Below, piece by piece: positions 33,636-43,250 of a DNA stretch of 64,000 bases. The stretch's first letter is position 1. Every line of letters begins with the position of its first letter. The notes beneath the pieces are model-generated. The model was given only the letters and a program-made list of their open reading frames with translations, ran no database searches and was not told where the DNA came from. The stretch spans positions 186,001-250,000 of the forward strand of contig JAZKDW010000015.1 of NCBI GenBank assembly GCA_040387375.1, read 5' to 3'. The stretch comes from JAZKDW01 sp040387375. GTDB taxonomy: Bacteria > Pseudomonadota > Gammaproteobacteria > Burkholderiales > Burkholderiaceae_D. The position numbers were made by a program, and so were the translations under genes.

Positions 33636-34340
33636 TCAGCTTCTCCGCCGTGTCGCATGAAAACAATGGCTGAACAGTCGCGCCGGATATTCATGCAGGA
33701 TCCACGCGTGTCGAAGTTCGCCGGGCCATAACGCCGTCAATTCGTGCCGGCAAAAACCGGCATGCACGCTGAGCACCGCATCCGCCCTGGTCACCGCGTT
33801 GGCGCCAATCAATCCGATCAGGTGACTGCCGGCCAGCGGCAACCACGTGCGGCGTGGCTCACAGGCGAAAAATACCTGGCAGCGCTGCGCAATCGCCGCC
33901 AGCATCGGCGCCAGTTGATGATTGTGAAAGTGGTGCATGAACAGATTGGCCAACACCAGGTCAAAACACTGCTGGCTGGCTTGCTTCAGCCAGTCGTGCA
34001 CATCGGCAGCCAGAATATCGGCCTGCCATCCCAGGGCAGCAAAAGCGCTGATAGTTTGTGCGCTCACCAGATGCTGCCGATCCAGAAGTGTCAGATGAAC
34101 GGCGGGCCAGCGTACGGCCATTTTCCTGGCGATCGTTAACATCAGCGTACCGTCGCCGGCGCCCAGTTCGATGATATGCCTTGGTGCCGGCAAACCATTG
34201 CTCAATGCGCGCAGCATGAGAGTGTGTGTTCCCAGGAGGCGATTGATGCGCCGCAGGTCGGCGCGCGAGCGCACGGCAAGCGGGTCGCTGGCGGCAAGCT
34301 GGTCGAGTGTTTCAGGAAGAACGCGGCGAGGCAGATTCAT
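33636..34340 (-). CDS. Class I SAM-dependent methyltransferase
   Basis: 234 residues. HIIELGAGDGTLMLTIA is motif I, LTLLDRQHL motif II, and FDLVLANLFMHHF the motif IV region. It is an O- or C-methyltransferase of the small-molecule type and probably tailors the polyketide. The frame is open to 34424, but the ATG at 34340 (MNLPRRV) lies after the upstream stop and has GAGG at suitable distance, so it is preferred. Confidence 0.8.
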   Translation of the reverse strand: MNLPRRVLPETLDQLAASDPLAVRSRADLRRINRLLGTHTLMLRALSNGLPAPRHIIELGAGDGTLMLTIARKMAVRWPAVHLTLLDRQHLVSAQTISAFAALGWQADILAADVHDWLKQASQQCFDLVLANLFMHHFHNHQLAPMLAAIAQRCQVFFACEPRRTWLPLAGSHLIGLIGANAVTRADAVLSVHAGFCRHELTALWPGELRHAWILHEYPARLFSHCFHATRRRS

Positions 34341-34360
34341 GATGCCGGGCCTCGCATCGC

Positions 34361-35419
34361 TTACGCCACCGCGAGCAGCGCGCCATGACAGCTGAAGCCG
34401 GCGCCGAAGGATGAGATCCACCACCAGCCGCCTTCAGCATCGTCATCAACCGCGGCTTGCAGCACGAAATAAACGGAGGCACTGCTCAGGTTTCCATATT
34501 CGCGCAGGACCGCGGCACTGTAACGAAAATCCTCCGGCGCGGTGCCGAATTCATTTTGCAGCGCCAGCAATACATCGCGGCCGCCTGCATGCATGATCCA
34601 GTTTTGCACCTCGCCTTGCGCGACAGCGGCGCTGGCCAATACCGATTGCAGCAGTTGATGCGCGTGGCCGGCTGCCAGCCGTGGCACCTGGCGCGTCAGG
34701 ACATTGCGCAGCATGCCCTGGCGCTGTTCGAAATACAGGGCCTTGCGCTGCGCCGTGTCGATCATCGACCGGCTGTGCCGCCATTCCATGCGCCGCTGGT
34801 GCTGCGCCGGCTGTCGCGAGAGGACGGCGGCGCCGGCGCCATCGCCAAACAGGCAGGCACTGATCAGCACGCCCGGATCGTCGTCAAGATACATTGCAGC
34901 GCTGCAGATTTCCACACAAACCGAAAGCACATGGGAACACTGTCCCGATGCCAGCAAGGCCTCTGCCAGTCCCAGGTTAGGCAGTGCCGCCGCACAGCCC
35001 TGGCCAACCAGGTCAAACGCCTGCACCTCCGCCCCGAGGCCAAGCTGTTCGATCACATGCCCGCTTAATCCCGGACAAAGATAGCCGGTGCAGGTGCTGA
35101 CCACGACGGCATCGATCTGACCGGCATGCAATCGTGCATGCGCCAGCGCGCTGCTTGCGGCTTGCGCAGCCAGGCGTGGTGCATGGTTAAAAAACCGCTG
35201 GGACAGGGTATCCGGATCGATGGCAAACACCTCGTGCAAGGACGACAGAGCCAGATGCCGGAATTCGATGCCATTCTCACGCCGCAGCACGATTTCCGCG
35301 AGTGCATGTGAACGGGGTTCCAGGCGCTTGAACCATTCGGAGGAGGTAAACGCTTCCCAGCATTGAGCTTTGGAATAGCGATGCGCCGGAGTAGCTGTTC
35401 CAATGCCAGTGACAAACAT
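34361..35419 (-). CDS. Type III polyketide synthase (chalcone synthase-like)
   Basis: 352 residues, thiolase fold. The Cys-His-Asn triad of type III enzymes is present: C142 in GQGCAAALPNL, H277 in WIMHAGG and N310 in YGNLSSASV. FGDGAGAAVL and the C-terminal GFSCHGALL also fit. These homodimers extend a CoA (or ACP-loaded) starter with malonyl-CoA and cyclise it to a pyrone, resorcinol or phloroglucinol. It is first in the operon with methyltransferase, FAD enzyme, ACP and ketosynthase; product unknown, an alkylated phenolic lipid is a guess. Confidence 0.87.
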   Translation of the reverse strand: MFVTGIGTATPAHRYSKAQCWEAFTSSEWFKRLEPRSHALAEIVLRRENGIEFRHLALSSLHEVFAIDPDTLSQRFFNHAPRLAAQAASSALAHARLHAGQIDAVVVSTCTGYLCPGLSGHVIEQLGLGAEVQAFDLVGQGCAAALPNLGLAEALLASGQCSHVLSVCVEICSAAMYLDDDPGVLISACLFGDGAGAAVLSRQPAQHQRRMEWRHSRSMIDTAQRKALYFEQRQGMLRNVLTRQVPRLAAGHAHQLLQSVLASAAVAQGEVQNWIMHAGGRDVLLALQNEFGTAPEDFRYSAAVLREYGNLSSASVYFVLQAAVDDDAEGGWWWISSFGAGFSCHGALLAVA

Positions 35420-35556
35420 TCGATGAGTTTTATGGTGGTTAGCTTGCCATCATGAGGATGTTTTGCGCCCCGCCTGCCTTTGGCGAGGCAGGGCTTGCAC
35501 CCAGTATGCGGATGCATCCGGGTCACTGGTTTGACTGGCGTCAGGAGAACAATGAT

Positions 35557-36870
35557 CTACAGCAGCGGTCCCAGCAATGCTGCCGCATGTTCGAGCGCTT
35601 TTTCCCGAATCGGCCGGTTCTGCCATTGTTCCAACGTAATGCGGCGTGATTTTTTCAGATCCTGTTCAAACACGTCAACTTGCTGACGAGCGAATTTTTC
35701 ATCGTAGATATTCAGGTTCGCTTCGTCATTCATGCGAAACGAACGATCGTCGAAATTGGTGGAGCCTACCGACACCATCATGCCATCGACGACCATCACC
35801 TTGCAGTGGAACATGGTCGGCTGGTATTCATGTATCTCGGCCCCGGCCGTCAGCAGATCGCCCCACATTCCGCGTGAGGAACTGCGCACGATTTCCGTAT
35901 CGATATGTTCGCCCGGCGTGATGATCTGCACCTTGACGCCCCGCTTGAGCGCATCCACCAATACCTGCCTGGTCATGTCATCCGGCACAAAATAGGAAAC
36001 CGATAATTGTATCGAGCGCTGCGCCGCCGTAATCGCCAGCAGATACATCAGGCGCATGCTTTCACTACCGCCATCGGGTGAACTGGCAAACACTTGCGCA
36101 CGTCCCGTGCCGACCGGGTGGAGTACTGGAAAATAGTCAGCTCCATGCAATACCTTGCCGGTCGTCTTCATCCAGTTATCCATGAAGACCGCCTGCATCT
36201 GTGCCACCACCGGACCTTCCGTCCTGAAATGCGAATCGCGCCAGTGCTGGGGATCCTCGCCATTGCCAGTCCATAAGCCGGCAATGCCGACACCCCCGGT
36301 AAAACCGACATTGCCGTCGACAACCAGCAATTTACGATGTGTGCGGTTGTTGAAACGAGCGAGGTTGTACCAGCGCAGTGGGTGAAATTTTTTGACTTCG
36401 ACGCCGGCCTGCTCCATTTTCGCCAGGTAGGATTCATCCATCTTGCTGCTGCCGACCCAGTCAATCAGAACGTGGACCTTGACGCCGGCGCGGGCCCGTT
36501 CCGACAATGCATCGGCGAATTCCTTGCCGATGTCTTCAGACCAGTAAATATAGGTTTCAAACGTGATGCTTTTTTTCGCGCCTCGAATTGCCTTGAGCAT
36601 GGCCGGAAAAATCTGATCGCCGTTCAACAGCACCTCAAATTTGTTGCCGTCGACTATTTGCGGCCCGAGCATTACACCCATGGAGCGCTGGAATTGTTGA
36701 TCGGATATCGAATACAGGCGCGGGATTTCCTCCTTGATTTTTTTTGTGCCCATCGAAAAATTCAGCACAAGCAAAACGGCAATCAAGGTGGCACCGATGG
36801 ATGCCAGGGCAATAAAAAGCTTGCTTTTGGGAGAGCGGGTTTTCCAGGTCATCGGATTTGTATGTTGCAT
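35557..36870 (-). CDS. Phospholipase D family / cardiolipin synthase-like protein
   Basis: 437 residues. One N-terminal membrane helix (about 18-40) then two PLD domains with HKD motifs: HRKLLVVDG in the first half and HCKVMVVDG near 340, each followed by the Gly/Ser or Asn segment (GSTNFDDRS). It probably joins two phosphatidylglycerols to make cardiolipin at the inner membrane. Start at 36870; an in-frame ATG at 36852 is also possible. It follows metH in the same direction but a terminator-like hairpin lies just before its start. Confidence 0.85.
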   Translation of the reverse strand: MQHTNPMTWKTRSPKSKLFIALASIGATLIAVLLVLNFSMGTKKIKEEIPRLYSISDQQFQRSMGVMLGPQIVDGNKFEVLLNGDQIFPAMLKAIRGAKKSITFETYIYWSEDIGKEFADALSERARAGVKVHVLIDWVGSSKMDESYLAKMEQAGVEVKKFHPLRWYNLARFNNRTHRKLLVVDGNVGFTGGVGIAGLWTGNGEDPQHWRDSHFRTEGPVVAQMQAVFMDNWMKTTGKVLHGADYFPVLHPVGTGRAQVFASSPDGGSESMRLMYLLAITAAQRSIQLSVSYFVPDDMTRQVLVDALKRGVKVQIITPGEHIDTEIVRSSSRGMWGDLLTAGAEIHEYQPTMFHCKVMVVDGMMVSVGSTNFDDRSFRMNDEANLNIYDEKFARQQVDVFEQDLKKSRRITLEQWQNRPIREKALEHAAALLGPLL

Positions 36871-36879
36871 AAAAAAAAT

Positions 36880-36907
36880 GGAAATATGTCCTTTGAAACA
36901 TATTTCC
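36880..36907 (-). terminator. metH terminator abutting the cardiolipin synthase start
   Basis: GGAAATATGT (36880-36889) and ACATATTTCC (36898-36907) form a perfect 10-bp stem; on the minus strand eight T residues follow and then directly the ATG at 36870. It fits an intrinsic terminator for metH, though its stem is A+T-rich. Confidence 0.65.
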
Positions 36908-37014
36908 AGCAGGAGTTCTTAGAATAGCAGAACTATTGACACTTTGATGAAGGGTACTTTTTTGTCGGCGAAGTTACTTTCTCAATTGCAATGAGTTAAT
37001 GCGTGCGAATATGG

Positions 37015-40000
37015 TCAGGAAAGGTTCGGCGCCAGCCAGCGTTCCACATCGTCCTTCGGCACCCCGCGCCGCGCCACCATGTCGTTCACCTGATCGTCGC
37101 CAATCTTGCCGACGCTGAAGTACTTCGACTCCGGATGCGCCAGGTAAAAACCGGATACAGCCGCCCCTGGAAACATCGCAAAGGAATCCGTCAGCTGCAT
37201 GCCGATTTCCTCGCATTGCAGGACCTTGAACATCTCGGCTTTCACCGTATGTTCAGGGCAAGCCGGATAACCGGGCGCGGGCCGGATCCCGACATAGGAT
37301 TCCTTGATCAGCGCTTCATTGCTGAGCGCCTCGTCGGCAACATAACCCCAGAGATCCTTGCGTACCCGTTCATGCAAATGTTCGGCAAACGCCTCGGCCA
37401 GCCGGTCGGCCAATGATTTCAGCATGATCGATGAATAGTCGTCATGCGCGTCTTCAAAACGCTTCTCGTGCTTTTCGATGCCGATTCCCGCGGTCACCGC
37501 AAACAGGCCGATGTAGTCGGCAATACCGGATGATTTCGGCGCGATGAAATCGGCCAGGCATTGATTTGGCCGCGCGACGCCATCGATTACCGGCTTGACG
37601 GTCTGCTGCCGCACGCCGTAATAGGTAAAGGCGACTTCCGTGCGTGTGTCATCGGTATAAATTTCGATGTCGTCATCGTTGACGCTATTGGCCGGCAGCA
37701 GGGCAATCACACCATTGGCGGTAAGCCAGCGGCCATCGATCACTTTCTTCAGCAGTGCCTGGCCTTCCGCGAATACCTTGCTGGCCTCGACGCCGACGAC
37801 TTCATCTTTCAGGATCGCCGGGTAGGGCCCGGCCAGATCCCAGGTCTGGAAGAACGGGCCCCAGTCGATATACTGCGCAATGGTCGTCAGATCGACATTC
37901 CTGAACACGCGGCGGCCGATGAATTTCGGCTTGACCGGCGCCAGCTTGCCGCTGAAATCGAGCCGGGCCTTGTTCTTGCGCGCATCGGCCAGCGTCAGCA
38001 TCGGCACCGCTTTCCTGTTCGCATGCTGTTCGCGAATGCGCGCGTAATCGGTGGAAATTTCCTGGATATACTGGTCGCGCTGTTCCGGCGTTAGCAACGA
38101 TTGCGCAACCGATACCGAGCGCGACGCATCGGGCACGTAGACCACCGGGCCATCATAGTTGTGGGCAATCTTGACCGCCGTATGCGCGCGGCTGGTGGTG
38201 GCGCCACCGATCAACAACGGGATTTTCAGCATGCGGAAATGCGGATCGCGCTGCATTTCCTTGGCGACGTGCGCCATTTCTTCCAGCGAAGGTGTGATCA
38301 ATCCCGACAGTCCGATGATGTCGGCGTTTTCTGCCTTGGCCTTGGCAAGGATCTCGGAACACGGGACCATCACACCCATGTTGACCACTTCGAAATTATT
38401 ACATTGCAGGACCACCGACACGATGTTCTTGCCGATATCGTGCACGTCGCCCTTGACCGTGGCGATCACGATCTTGCCTTTCGGCTTGGCCGTGATGCCG
38501 GTCTTTTTTTCTTCCAGCAGTTTTTCTTCTTCAATGTACGGAATCAGGTGCGCGACGGCCTGCTTCATCACTCGCGCCGATTTCACCACCTGCGGCAAAA
38601 ACATCTTGCCCTGGCCGAACAGGTCGCCGACGATGTTCATGCCGTCCATCAGCGGACCTTCGATGACATGAATCGGCCGGCCGCCGTTGTGCAGCAATTC
38701 CTGCCGCGCCTCTTCCGTATCCTCGACGATCCATTGCGTGATGCCGTGCACCAGCGCATGCGCCAGGCGTTTCTGCACCGATCCGCTGCGCCACTCCAGG
38801 GTCTGCTCATCCTTCTTGTCGCCCGCCTTCAGCGAACCGGCGATTTCAATCATGCGCTCGGTGGCGTCAGCGCGCCGGTTGAGCACGACATCTTCCACCC
38901 GTTCCCGCAGTTCCGGCGCCAGTTCGCTATACACACCCATCATGCCGGCGTTGACGATGCCCATCGTCATGCCGGCCTGGATCGCGTGATACAGGAATAC
39001 CGTATGGATCGCTTCGCGCGCCGGATCGTTGCCGCGGAAGCTGAAGCTGACATTCGATACACCGCCGCTGATCTTCGCATGCGGCAGGTTGGCGCGAATC
39101 CAGCGCGTCGCATTGATGAAATCGACGGCGTAATTGTTGTGTTCGTCAATGCCGGTGGCGATCGCGAATATATTCGGATCGAAAATGATGTCTTCCGGCG
39201 GAAAGCCGATGCGGTTGACCAGCAGATTGTAGGCACGCTGGCAAATTTCGGTTTTGCGCTCGAACGTGTCGGCCTGGCCTTTTTCATCAAAAGCCATCAC
39301 GATCACAGCGGCGCCGTAACGCCGGCACAGCTTGGCCTGACGCAGGAATTCTTCCTCGCCTTCCTTCATCGAAATCGAATTGACGATGGATTTTCCCTGC
39401 ACGCATTTGAGGCCCGCTTCGATCACCGACCACTTGGACGAGTCGATCATGATGGGCACCCGCGCGATGTCGGGCTCGGAGGCGATCAGGTTCAGGAAAC
39501 GCGACATCGCGGCGACCGAATCGAGCATCGCTTCATCCATGTTGATGTCGATGACTTGCGCGCCATTCTCCACCTGCTGGCGCGCAACGGCCAGCGCCTC
39601 GTCATACTGTTCATTCAAAATCAGGCGCGCAAATGCTTTCGAGCCGGTCACGTTGGTACGTTCGCCGACGTTGACGAACAGGGAATCATCGTCAACCGTG
39701 AACGGCTCCAGACCCGACAATCTCATTGCGGGCGAGGTGGCCGGAATCTGGCGCGGCGCAATATTGGCGACCACATCGGCGATCGCCTTGATGTGTTCCG
39801 GGGTCGTGCCGCAGCAACCGCCGGCGATGTTGACAAATCCGCTTTCCGCGAAATCCCTCAGCAGCGACGACGTGACATCCGGCGTTTCGTCGAAGCCGGT
39901 GTCGGACATCGGATTGGGCAAGCCGGCGTTCGGATAAATGCAGACGAAGGTGTCGGCGATTTTCGATAATTCTTCCGCATACGGACGCATCAGCGCAGCG

Positions 40001-40773
40001 CCAAGCGCGCAGTTGAGGCCGACGGTCAATGGCCTTGCGTGCCGCACCGAATTCCAGAATGCCGGCACGGTCTGGCCGGACAGGATCCGCCCCGACGCAT
40101 CGGTGACGGTGCCGGAAATCATCAGCGGCAGCCGCTTGCCCGACTCTTCAAAAAAAGTATCGATGGCAAACAGCGCCGCCTTGCAATTCAAGGTATCGAA
40201 AATCGTTTCGACCAGCAGCACGTCGGATCCGCCTTCAACCAGTGCGCGCGTCTGCTCCAGATACGCGGCGACCAGCTGATCGAAGGTGATGTTGCGGGCG
40301 GCGGGATCGTTGACATCGGGTGAAATGGAGGCGGTTTTCGGCGTCGGGCCAAGTGCGCCGGCGACGAAGCGCGGCCGGTCCGGTGTCGAATACTTGTCAC
40401 ACGCCGCACGCGCCAGCCTGGCTGCAGCCAGGTTCATCTCGTAGGCGAGATGGCCCATGTGGTAATCGTCCTGGGCGACCGTGGTTGCACCGAAGGTATT
40501 GGTTTCCACCAGATCGGCACCGGCGGCCAGATATTGTTCGTGGATTGCACTGATGATGTGCGGCTGCGTCAGCGTCAGCAATTCATTGTTGCCCTTGACG
40601 AATACTTCCTTGCCCGGCACGGCAAAACCAGTGAAGCGGTCACCGCGATAATCTTCCTCGGTCAGCTTGTATTGCTGGATCATGGTCCCCATGGCGCCAT
40701 CCAGAATCAGGATGCGGTGAGACAACAGATCGCGCAGTTGCGCTTCGACGGGAGAGATGGGATCGCGTTTCAT
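37015..40773 (-). CDS. metH: Cobalamin-dependent methionine synthase
   Basis: 1252 residues, full length. Domains in order: homocysteine methyltransferase (DGAMGTMIQ near the start, zinc cysteines in GGCCGTTPEH), pterin/methyl-THF binding (FVNVGERTNVTGS), the cobalamin cap and B12-binding domain (DVHDIGKNIV with the axial His), and the SAM-binding reactivation domain (RPAPGYPACPEH). It transfers a methyl group from methyl-tetrahydrofolate to homocysteine. The start at 40773 (MKRDPIS) fits the family; a frame to 40860 would run into the upstream terminator. Confidence 0.95.
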   Translation of the reverse strand: MKRDPISPVEAQLRDLLSHRILILDGAMGTMIQQYKLTEEDYRGDRFTGFAVPGKEVFVKGNNELLTLTQPHIISAIHEQYLAAGADLVETNTFGATTVAQDDYHMGHLAYEMNLAAARLARAACDKYSTPDRPRFVAGALGPTPKTASISPDVNDPAARNITFDQLVAAYLEQTRALVEGGSDVLLVETIFDTLNCKAALFAIDTFFEESGKRLPLMISGTVTDASGRILSGQTVPAFWNSVRHARPLTVGLNCALGAALMRPYAEELSKIADTFVCIYPNAGLPNPMSDTGFDETPDVTSSLLRDFAESGFVNIAGGCCGTTPEHIKAIADVVANIAPRQIPATSPAMRLSGLEPFTVDDDSLFVNVGERTNVTGSKAFARLILNEQYDEALAVARQQVENGAQVIDINMDEAMLDSVAAMSRFLNLIASEPDIARVPIMIDSSKWSVIEAGLKCVQGKSIVNSISMKEGEEEFLRQAKLCRRYGAAVIVMAFDEKGQADTFERKTEICQRAYNLLVNRIGFPPEDIIFDPNIFAIATGIDEHNNYAVDFINATRWIRANLPHAKISGGVSNVSFSFRGNDPAREAIHTVFLYHAIQAGMTMGIVNAGMMGVYSELAPELRERVEDVVLNRRADATERMIEIAGSLKAGDKKDEQTLEWRSGSVQKRLAHALVHGITQWIVEDTEEARQELLHNGGRPIHVIEGPLMDGMNIVGDLFGQGKMFLPQVVKSARVMKQAVAHLIPYIEEEKLLEEKKTGITAKPKGKIVIATVKGDVHDIGKNIVSVVLQCNNFEVVNMGVMVPCSEILAKAKAENADIIGLSGLITPSLEEMAHVAKEMQRDPHFRMLKIPLLIGGATTSRAHTAVKIAHNYDGPVVYVPDASRSVSVAQSLLTPEQRDQYIQEISTDYARIREQHANRKAVPMLTLADARKNKARLDFSGKLAPVKPKFIGRRVFRNVDLTTIAQYIDWGPFFQTWDLAGPYPAILKDEVVGVEASKVFAEGQALLKKVIDGRWLTANGVIALLPANSVNDDDIEIYTDDTRTEVAFTYYGVRQQTVKPVIDGVARPNQCLADFIAPKSSGIADYIGLFAVTAGIGIEKHEKRFEDAHDDYSSIMLKSLADRLAEAFAEHLHERVRKDLWGYVADEALSNEALIKESYVGIRPAPGYPACPEHTVKAEMFKVLQCEEIGMQLTDSFAMFPGAAVSGFYLAHPESKYFSVGKIGDDQVNDMVARRGVPKDDVERWLAPNLS

Positions 40774-40843
40774 GTGCTTACTCTTATTTCGTACTCTGGT
40801 TTTGAATGGCGTGACGCAGTGGCAATATGCATGGCAAAAATGC

Positions 40844-40878
40844 AAAAACCCGGACTGCAAAAGCGGGTCCGGGTTTTT
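40844..40878 (-). terminator. Intrinsic terminator before metH
   Basis: AAAAACCCGGAC (40844-40855) and GTCCGGGTTTTT (40867-40878) are perfectly complementary with an 11-base loop and T-runs on both strands. It can end the minus-strand arginine operon, isolating metH. Confidence 0.85.
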
Positions 40879-41009
40879 CCACGTCCGCTTTAGCAGTATT
40901 TATTTATGGGACTTTACCCCGGCGCCCGCAAGCTGGGTTTGACTTTTTCAATCAAATCGGCGCAAGAAAAATTATACGTTAAATCAAGTATTTGCGAAAG
41001 AAGTGCCAC

Positions 41010-41852
41010 TCAGGCGGCAACCAGCCGGGTTGGCGCCGGCAACACTTCGGTCAGCTTGAGCGTCAGGCACTTGGCCGAGCCGCCGGCTTTCATGAATTCG
41101 GTCAGTGGTGTTTGCTGCACGATGAAACCGCGCGAGCGGAGTTCATTCACCAGCGCCGGCGATGCCTGGTTGAGAAAAATATGCCGGCCGCTATTCACCG
41201 CATTGCAAGCGAAAGCAGCGGCATCCGCGGCCGCTACCGGAATCCGGTATTCGGCCGGCAGGCGTGCCGCAATACGCGCCTGTGAGGCGGCATCGAACGC
41301 AGCCGGGTAATACAGCAGATAGCCGCCCGCCAGCGGGCAAAAGCAGGTATCGAGATGGTAGAAACGCTCGTTGACCAGCTTCAAGGGTTGGACCTCGACA
41401 TCCAGCCATGATTTCAGCAGGGGCGCGCACGCCTTATCCGAGCGATGACCGTATCCCAGCCATAACAGCGCTTCGCTGCGGTCCAGCAGCGCGTCGCCGG
41501 CGCCCTCAAACGGCAACTCCGGCGGTAGCGTCAGCACCTCAAAACCCTGTTCCGCAAACCATTTTGCGAAATGCGGTTCTTCCGCCTGGCGCTCTGCGTG
41601 ACGAAAGCGTGACAGTATGAATTTGTTACCCAGAACCAGACCGGCATTGGCAGTGAATACCATGTCCGGTACGCCGGGCGCAGCAGTGACCCGCTCGACC
41701 TGCGCCACCTTGCCGATCAGACGCGCCAGCATGGTCCACTGGCGCACCGCAACTTTGTTATTGCCGTGCGCGATATTGCCTTCCATCCAGGGATTGATGA
41801 CATAAGCGACCTCGAAATGATCGGGTGCGCACATCAGGAAACGGTCGATCAT
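41010..41852 (-). CDS. Arginine dihydrolase / dimethylargininase-family hydrolase
   Basis: 280 residues of the amidinotransferase (pentein) fold. The N-terminus (MCAPDHFEVAYVINPWMEGN) closely follows the cyanobacterial ArgZ/AgrE catalytic domain rather than classical arginine deiminase. Catalytic residues: C262 in SAKCLTL, H166 in FYHLDTCF, with D63, N69 (FTANAG) and E116/D120 (EGAGD). Such enzymes convert arginine to ornithine, CO2 and two ammonia, or hydrolyse dimethylarginine. The next gene, ornithine aminotransferase, supports the ornithine-producing reaction. It lies 23 bp downstream of that gene in one operon. Confidence 0.75.
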   Translation of the reverse strand: MIDRFLMCAPDHFEVAYVINPWMEGNIAHGNNKVAVRQWTMLARLIGKVAQVERVTAAPGVPDMVFTANAGLVLGNKFILSRFRHAERQAEEPHFAKWFAEQGFEVLTLPPELPFEGAGDALLDRSEALLWLGYGHRSDKACAPLLKSWLDVEVQPLKLVNERFYHLDTCFCPLAGGYLLYYPAAFDAASQARIAARLPAEYRIPVAAADAAAFACNAVNSGRHIFLNQASPALVNELRSRGFIVQQTPLTEFMKAGGSAKCLTLKLTEVLPAPTRLVAA

Positions 41853-41875
41853 TGTTCATCCTTTCTTTGGTAAAT

Positions 41876-43108
41876 TCACGCGCTGATTTTGTCCTTGCTG
41901 CAATGCGCGGCCGGCAGCGTATCGAAGGTGGCGCGAATGGCCACAAGTGCGGCATCTATTTCAGTTGCGCTGATGATCAGCGGCGGCGCAAAACGCACCA
42001 CGGTTTCATGCGTGTCCTTGGACAGGATGCCGTGCAGCATCAGGTGTTCGCAAAATGTCCGCGCCGGGATCACAGCCGGATCAAGCTCGAGTCCGATCAG
42101 CAAGCCCTTGCCGCGCACCTCGAGAATCGCCGGATGTCCGATCGCACGCAGCCCGTCCATCAGGCGTGTCCCCATTTCCTGCGCACGCGCGACCAGATGT
42201 TCGTCGCGCAGCACGGCAAGGGCGGCGCGGCCCACCGCGCAGGCCAGCGGATTGCCGCCAAAGGTGCTGCCATGATCGCCGGGCGAAAACACATTCATTA
42301 CGTCTTCCCGCGCCAGGAAAGCCGACAAGGGCAGCAAGCCGCCGCCAAGTGCCTTGCCGAGAATCAGGCCATCCGGCTTGACGTCCTCATGCTCGCTTGC
42401 CAGCAAACGGCCAGTGCGTCCCAGCCCGGTTTGCACTTCATCGCAAATCAACAGGACATTGTGGCGATGACAAATGTCGCGGCATTGCCTGAGATAACCG
42501 GCGGGCGGCACCTTGATGCCCGCTTCACCCTGGATCGGCTCCACCAGGAAAGCCGCGGTACGCGGCGTGATGGCCGCTTCCAGCGCGGCCGCATCGCCAA
42601 ATGGGACCGATACGAATCCCGGCGCAAACGGGCCAAACCCATCCCGGTATTGCGCTTCGGATGAAAATCCGACAATCGTTGTGGTGCGCCCCGCGAAATT
42701 ACCGTCACATACGATTATTTCCGCATTGTTGTCGGTTATGCCCTTGACCTTGTGGCCCCATTTGCGGGCTGCCTTCAATGCCGTTTCAACCGCCTCGGCG
42801 CCGGTATTCATCGGCAGTGCCTTAGGCAGGCCGGCCATCTCGCACAGCATCTGCAGAAACGGGCCCAACTGGTCGGTATGATAAGCACGCGAGGTGACCG
42901 CAAGGCGCTGTGCCTGGTCAGTCAGCGCCGCGACCAGCGTCGGGTGGCCATGGCCAAAACTGACCGCGGAATACGCCGACATCATGTCCAGGTAACGCCG
43001 GCCCTCCACATCCTGCAACCAGACTCCCTTGCCGCTCTCAAGTACCACGGGCAGTGGATGATAGTTATGCGCGCAATAACGATCTTCCAGTTCAATGAAT
43101 TCGTTCAT
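41876..43108 (-). CDS. rocD: Ornithine aminotransferase
   Basis: 410 residues, class III PLP enzyme. The N-terminus YCAHNYHPLPVVLESGKGVW and YSAVSFGHGHP are typical of ornithine-oxo-acid transaminase; PLP Lys is K252 in LILGKALGGG, with CDEVQTGLGR before it. It converts ornithine and 2-oxoglutarate to glutamate semialdehyde and glutamate. It is first in the arginine operon and diverges from an Lrp-type regulator gene. Confidence 0.9.
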   Translation of the reverse strand: MNEFIELEDRYCAHNYHPLPVVLESGKGVWLQDVEGRRYLDMMSAYSAVSFGHGHPTLVAALTDQAQRLAVTSRAYHTDQLGPFLQMLCEMAGLPKALPMNTGAEAVETALKAARKWGHKVKGITDNNAEIIVCDGNFAGRTTTIVGFSSEAQYRDGFGPFAPGFVSVPFGDAAALEAAITPRTAAFLVEPIQGEAGIKVPPAGYLRQCRDICHRHNVLLICDEVQTGLGRTGRLLASEHEDVKPDGLILGKALGGGLLPLSAFLAREDVMNVFSPGDHGSTFGGNPLACAVGRAALAVLRDEHLVARAQEMGTRLMDGLRAIGHPAILEVRGKGLLIGLELDPAVIPARTFCEHLMLHGILSKDTHETVVRFAPPLIISATEIDAALVAIRATFDTLPAAHCSKDKISA

Positions 43109-43211
43109 GGCATTCTCCCGTCTACCGGGTTTTTATTGCTTCCGGTCAGAACATGATAGCCACAAACGGCTGAAATTATTTTGCGTAATTAGCCGTCAAA
43201 ATCATTAAATG

Positions 43212-43226
43212 TGAAAGAATCTTTCA
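43212..43226. promoter_or_regulatory. Perfect palindrome between rocD and the Lrp-type gene
   Basis: TGAAAGA-A-TCTTTCA is a perfect 15-bp palindrome in the 142-bp divergent gap, 25 bp before the regulator start. It matches the size and symmetry of Lrp/AsnC operators and likely serves both genes. Confidence 0.6.
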
Positions 43227-43250
43227 TCGATCTTACTATTGTGGTGAAAC

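Noticed and set aside
38101..39969. 622-codon plus-strand frame antisense to metH
   Set aside because: Arg/His/Asp-rich shadow frame with no motif; metH on the other strand is unambiguous.
40774..40843. Possible cobalamin riboswitch before metH
   Set aside because: A GCCACTG B12-box-like word is present on the minus strand, but only about 70 bases lie between the terminator and the start, too few for the conserved core, and no other box is seen.
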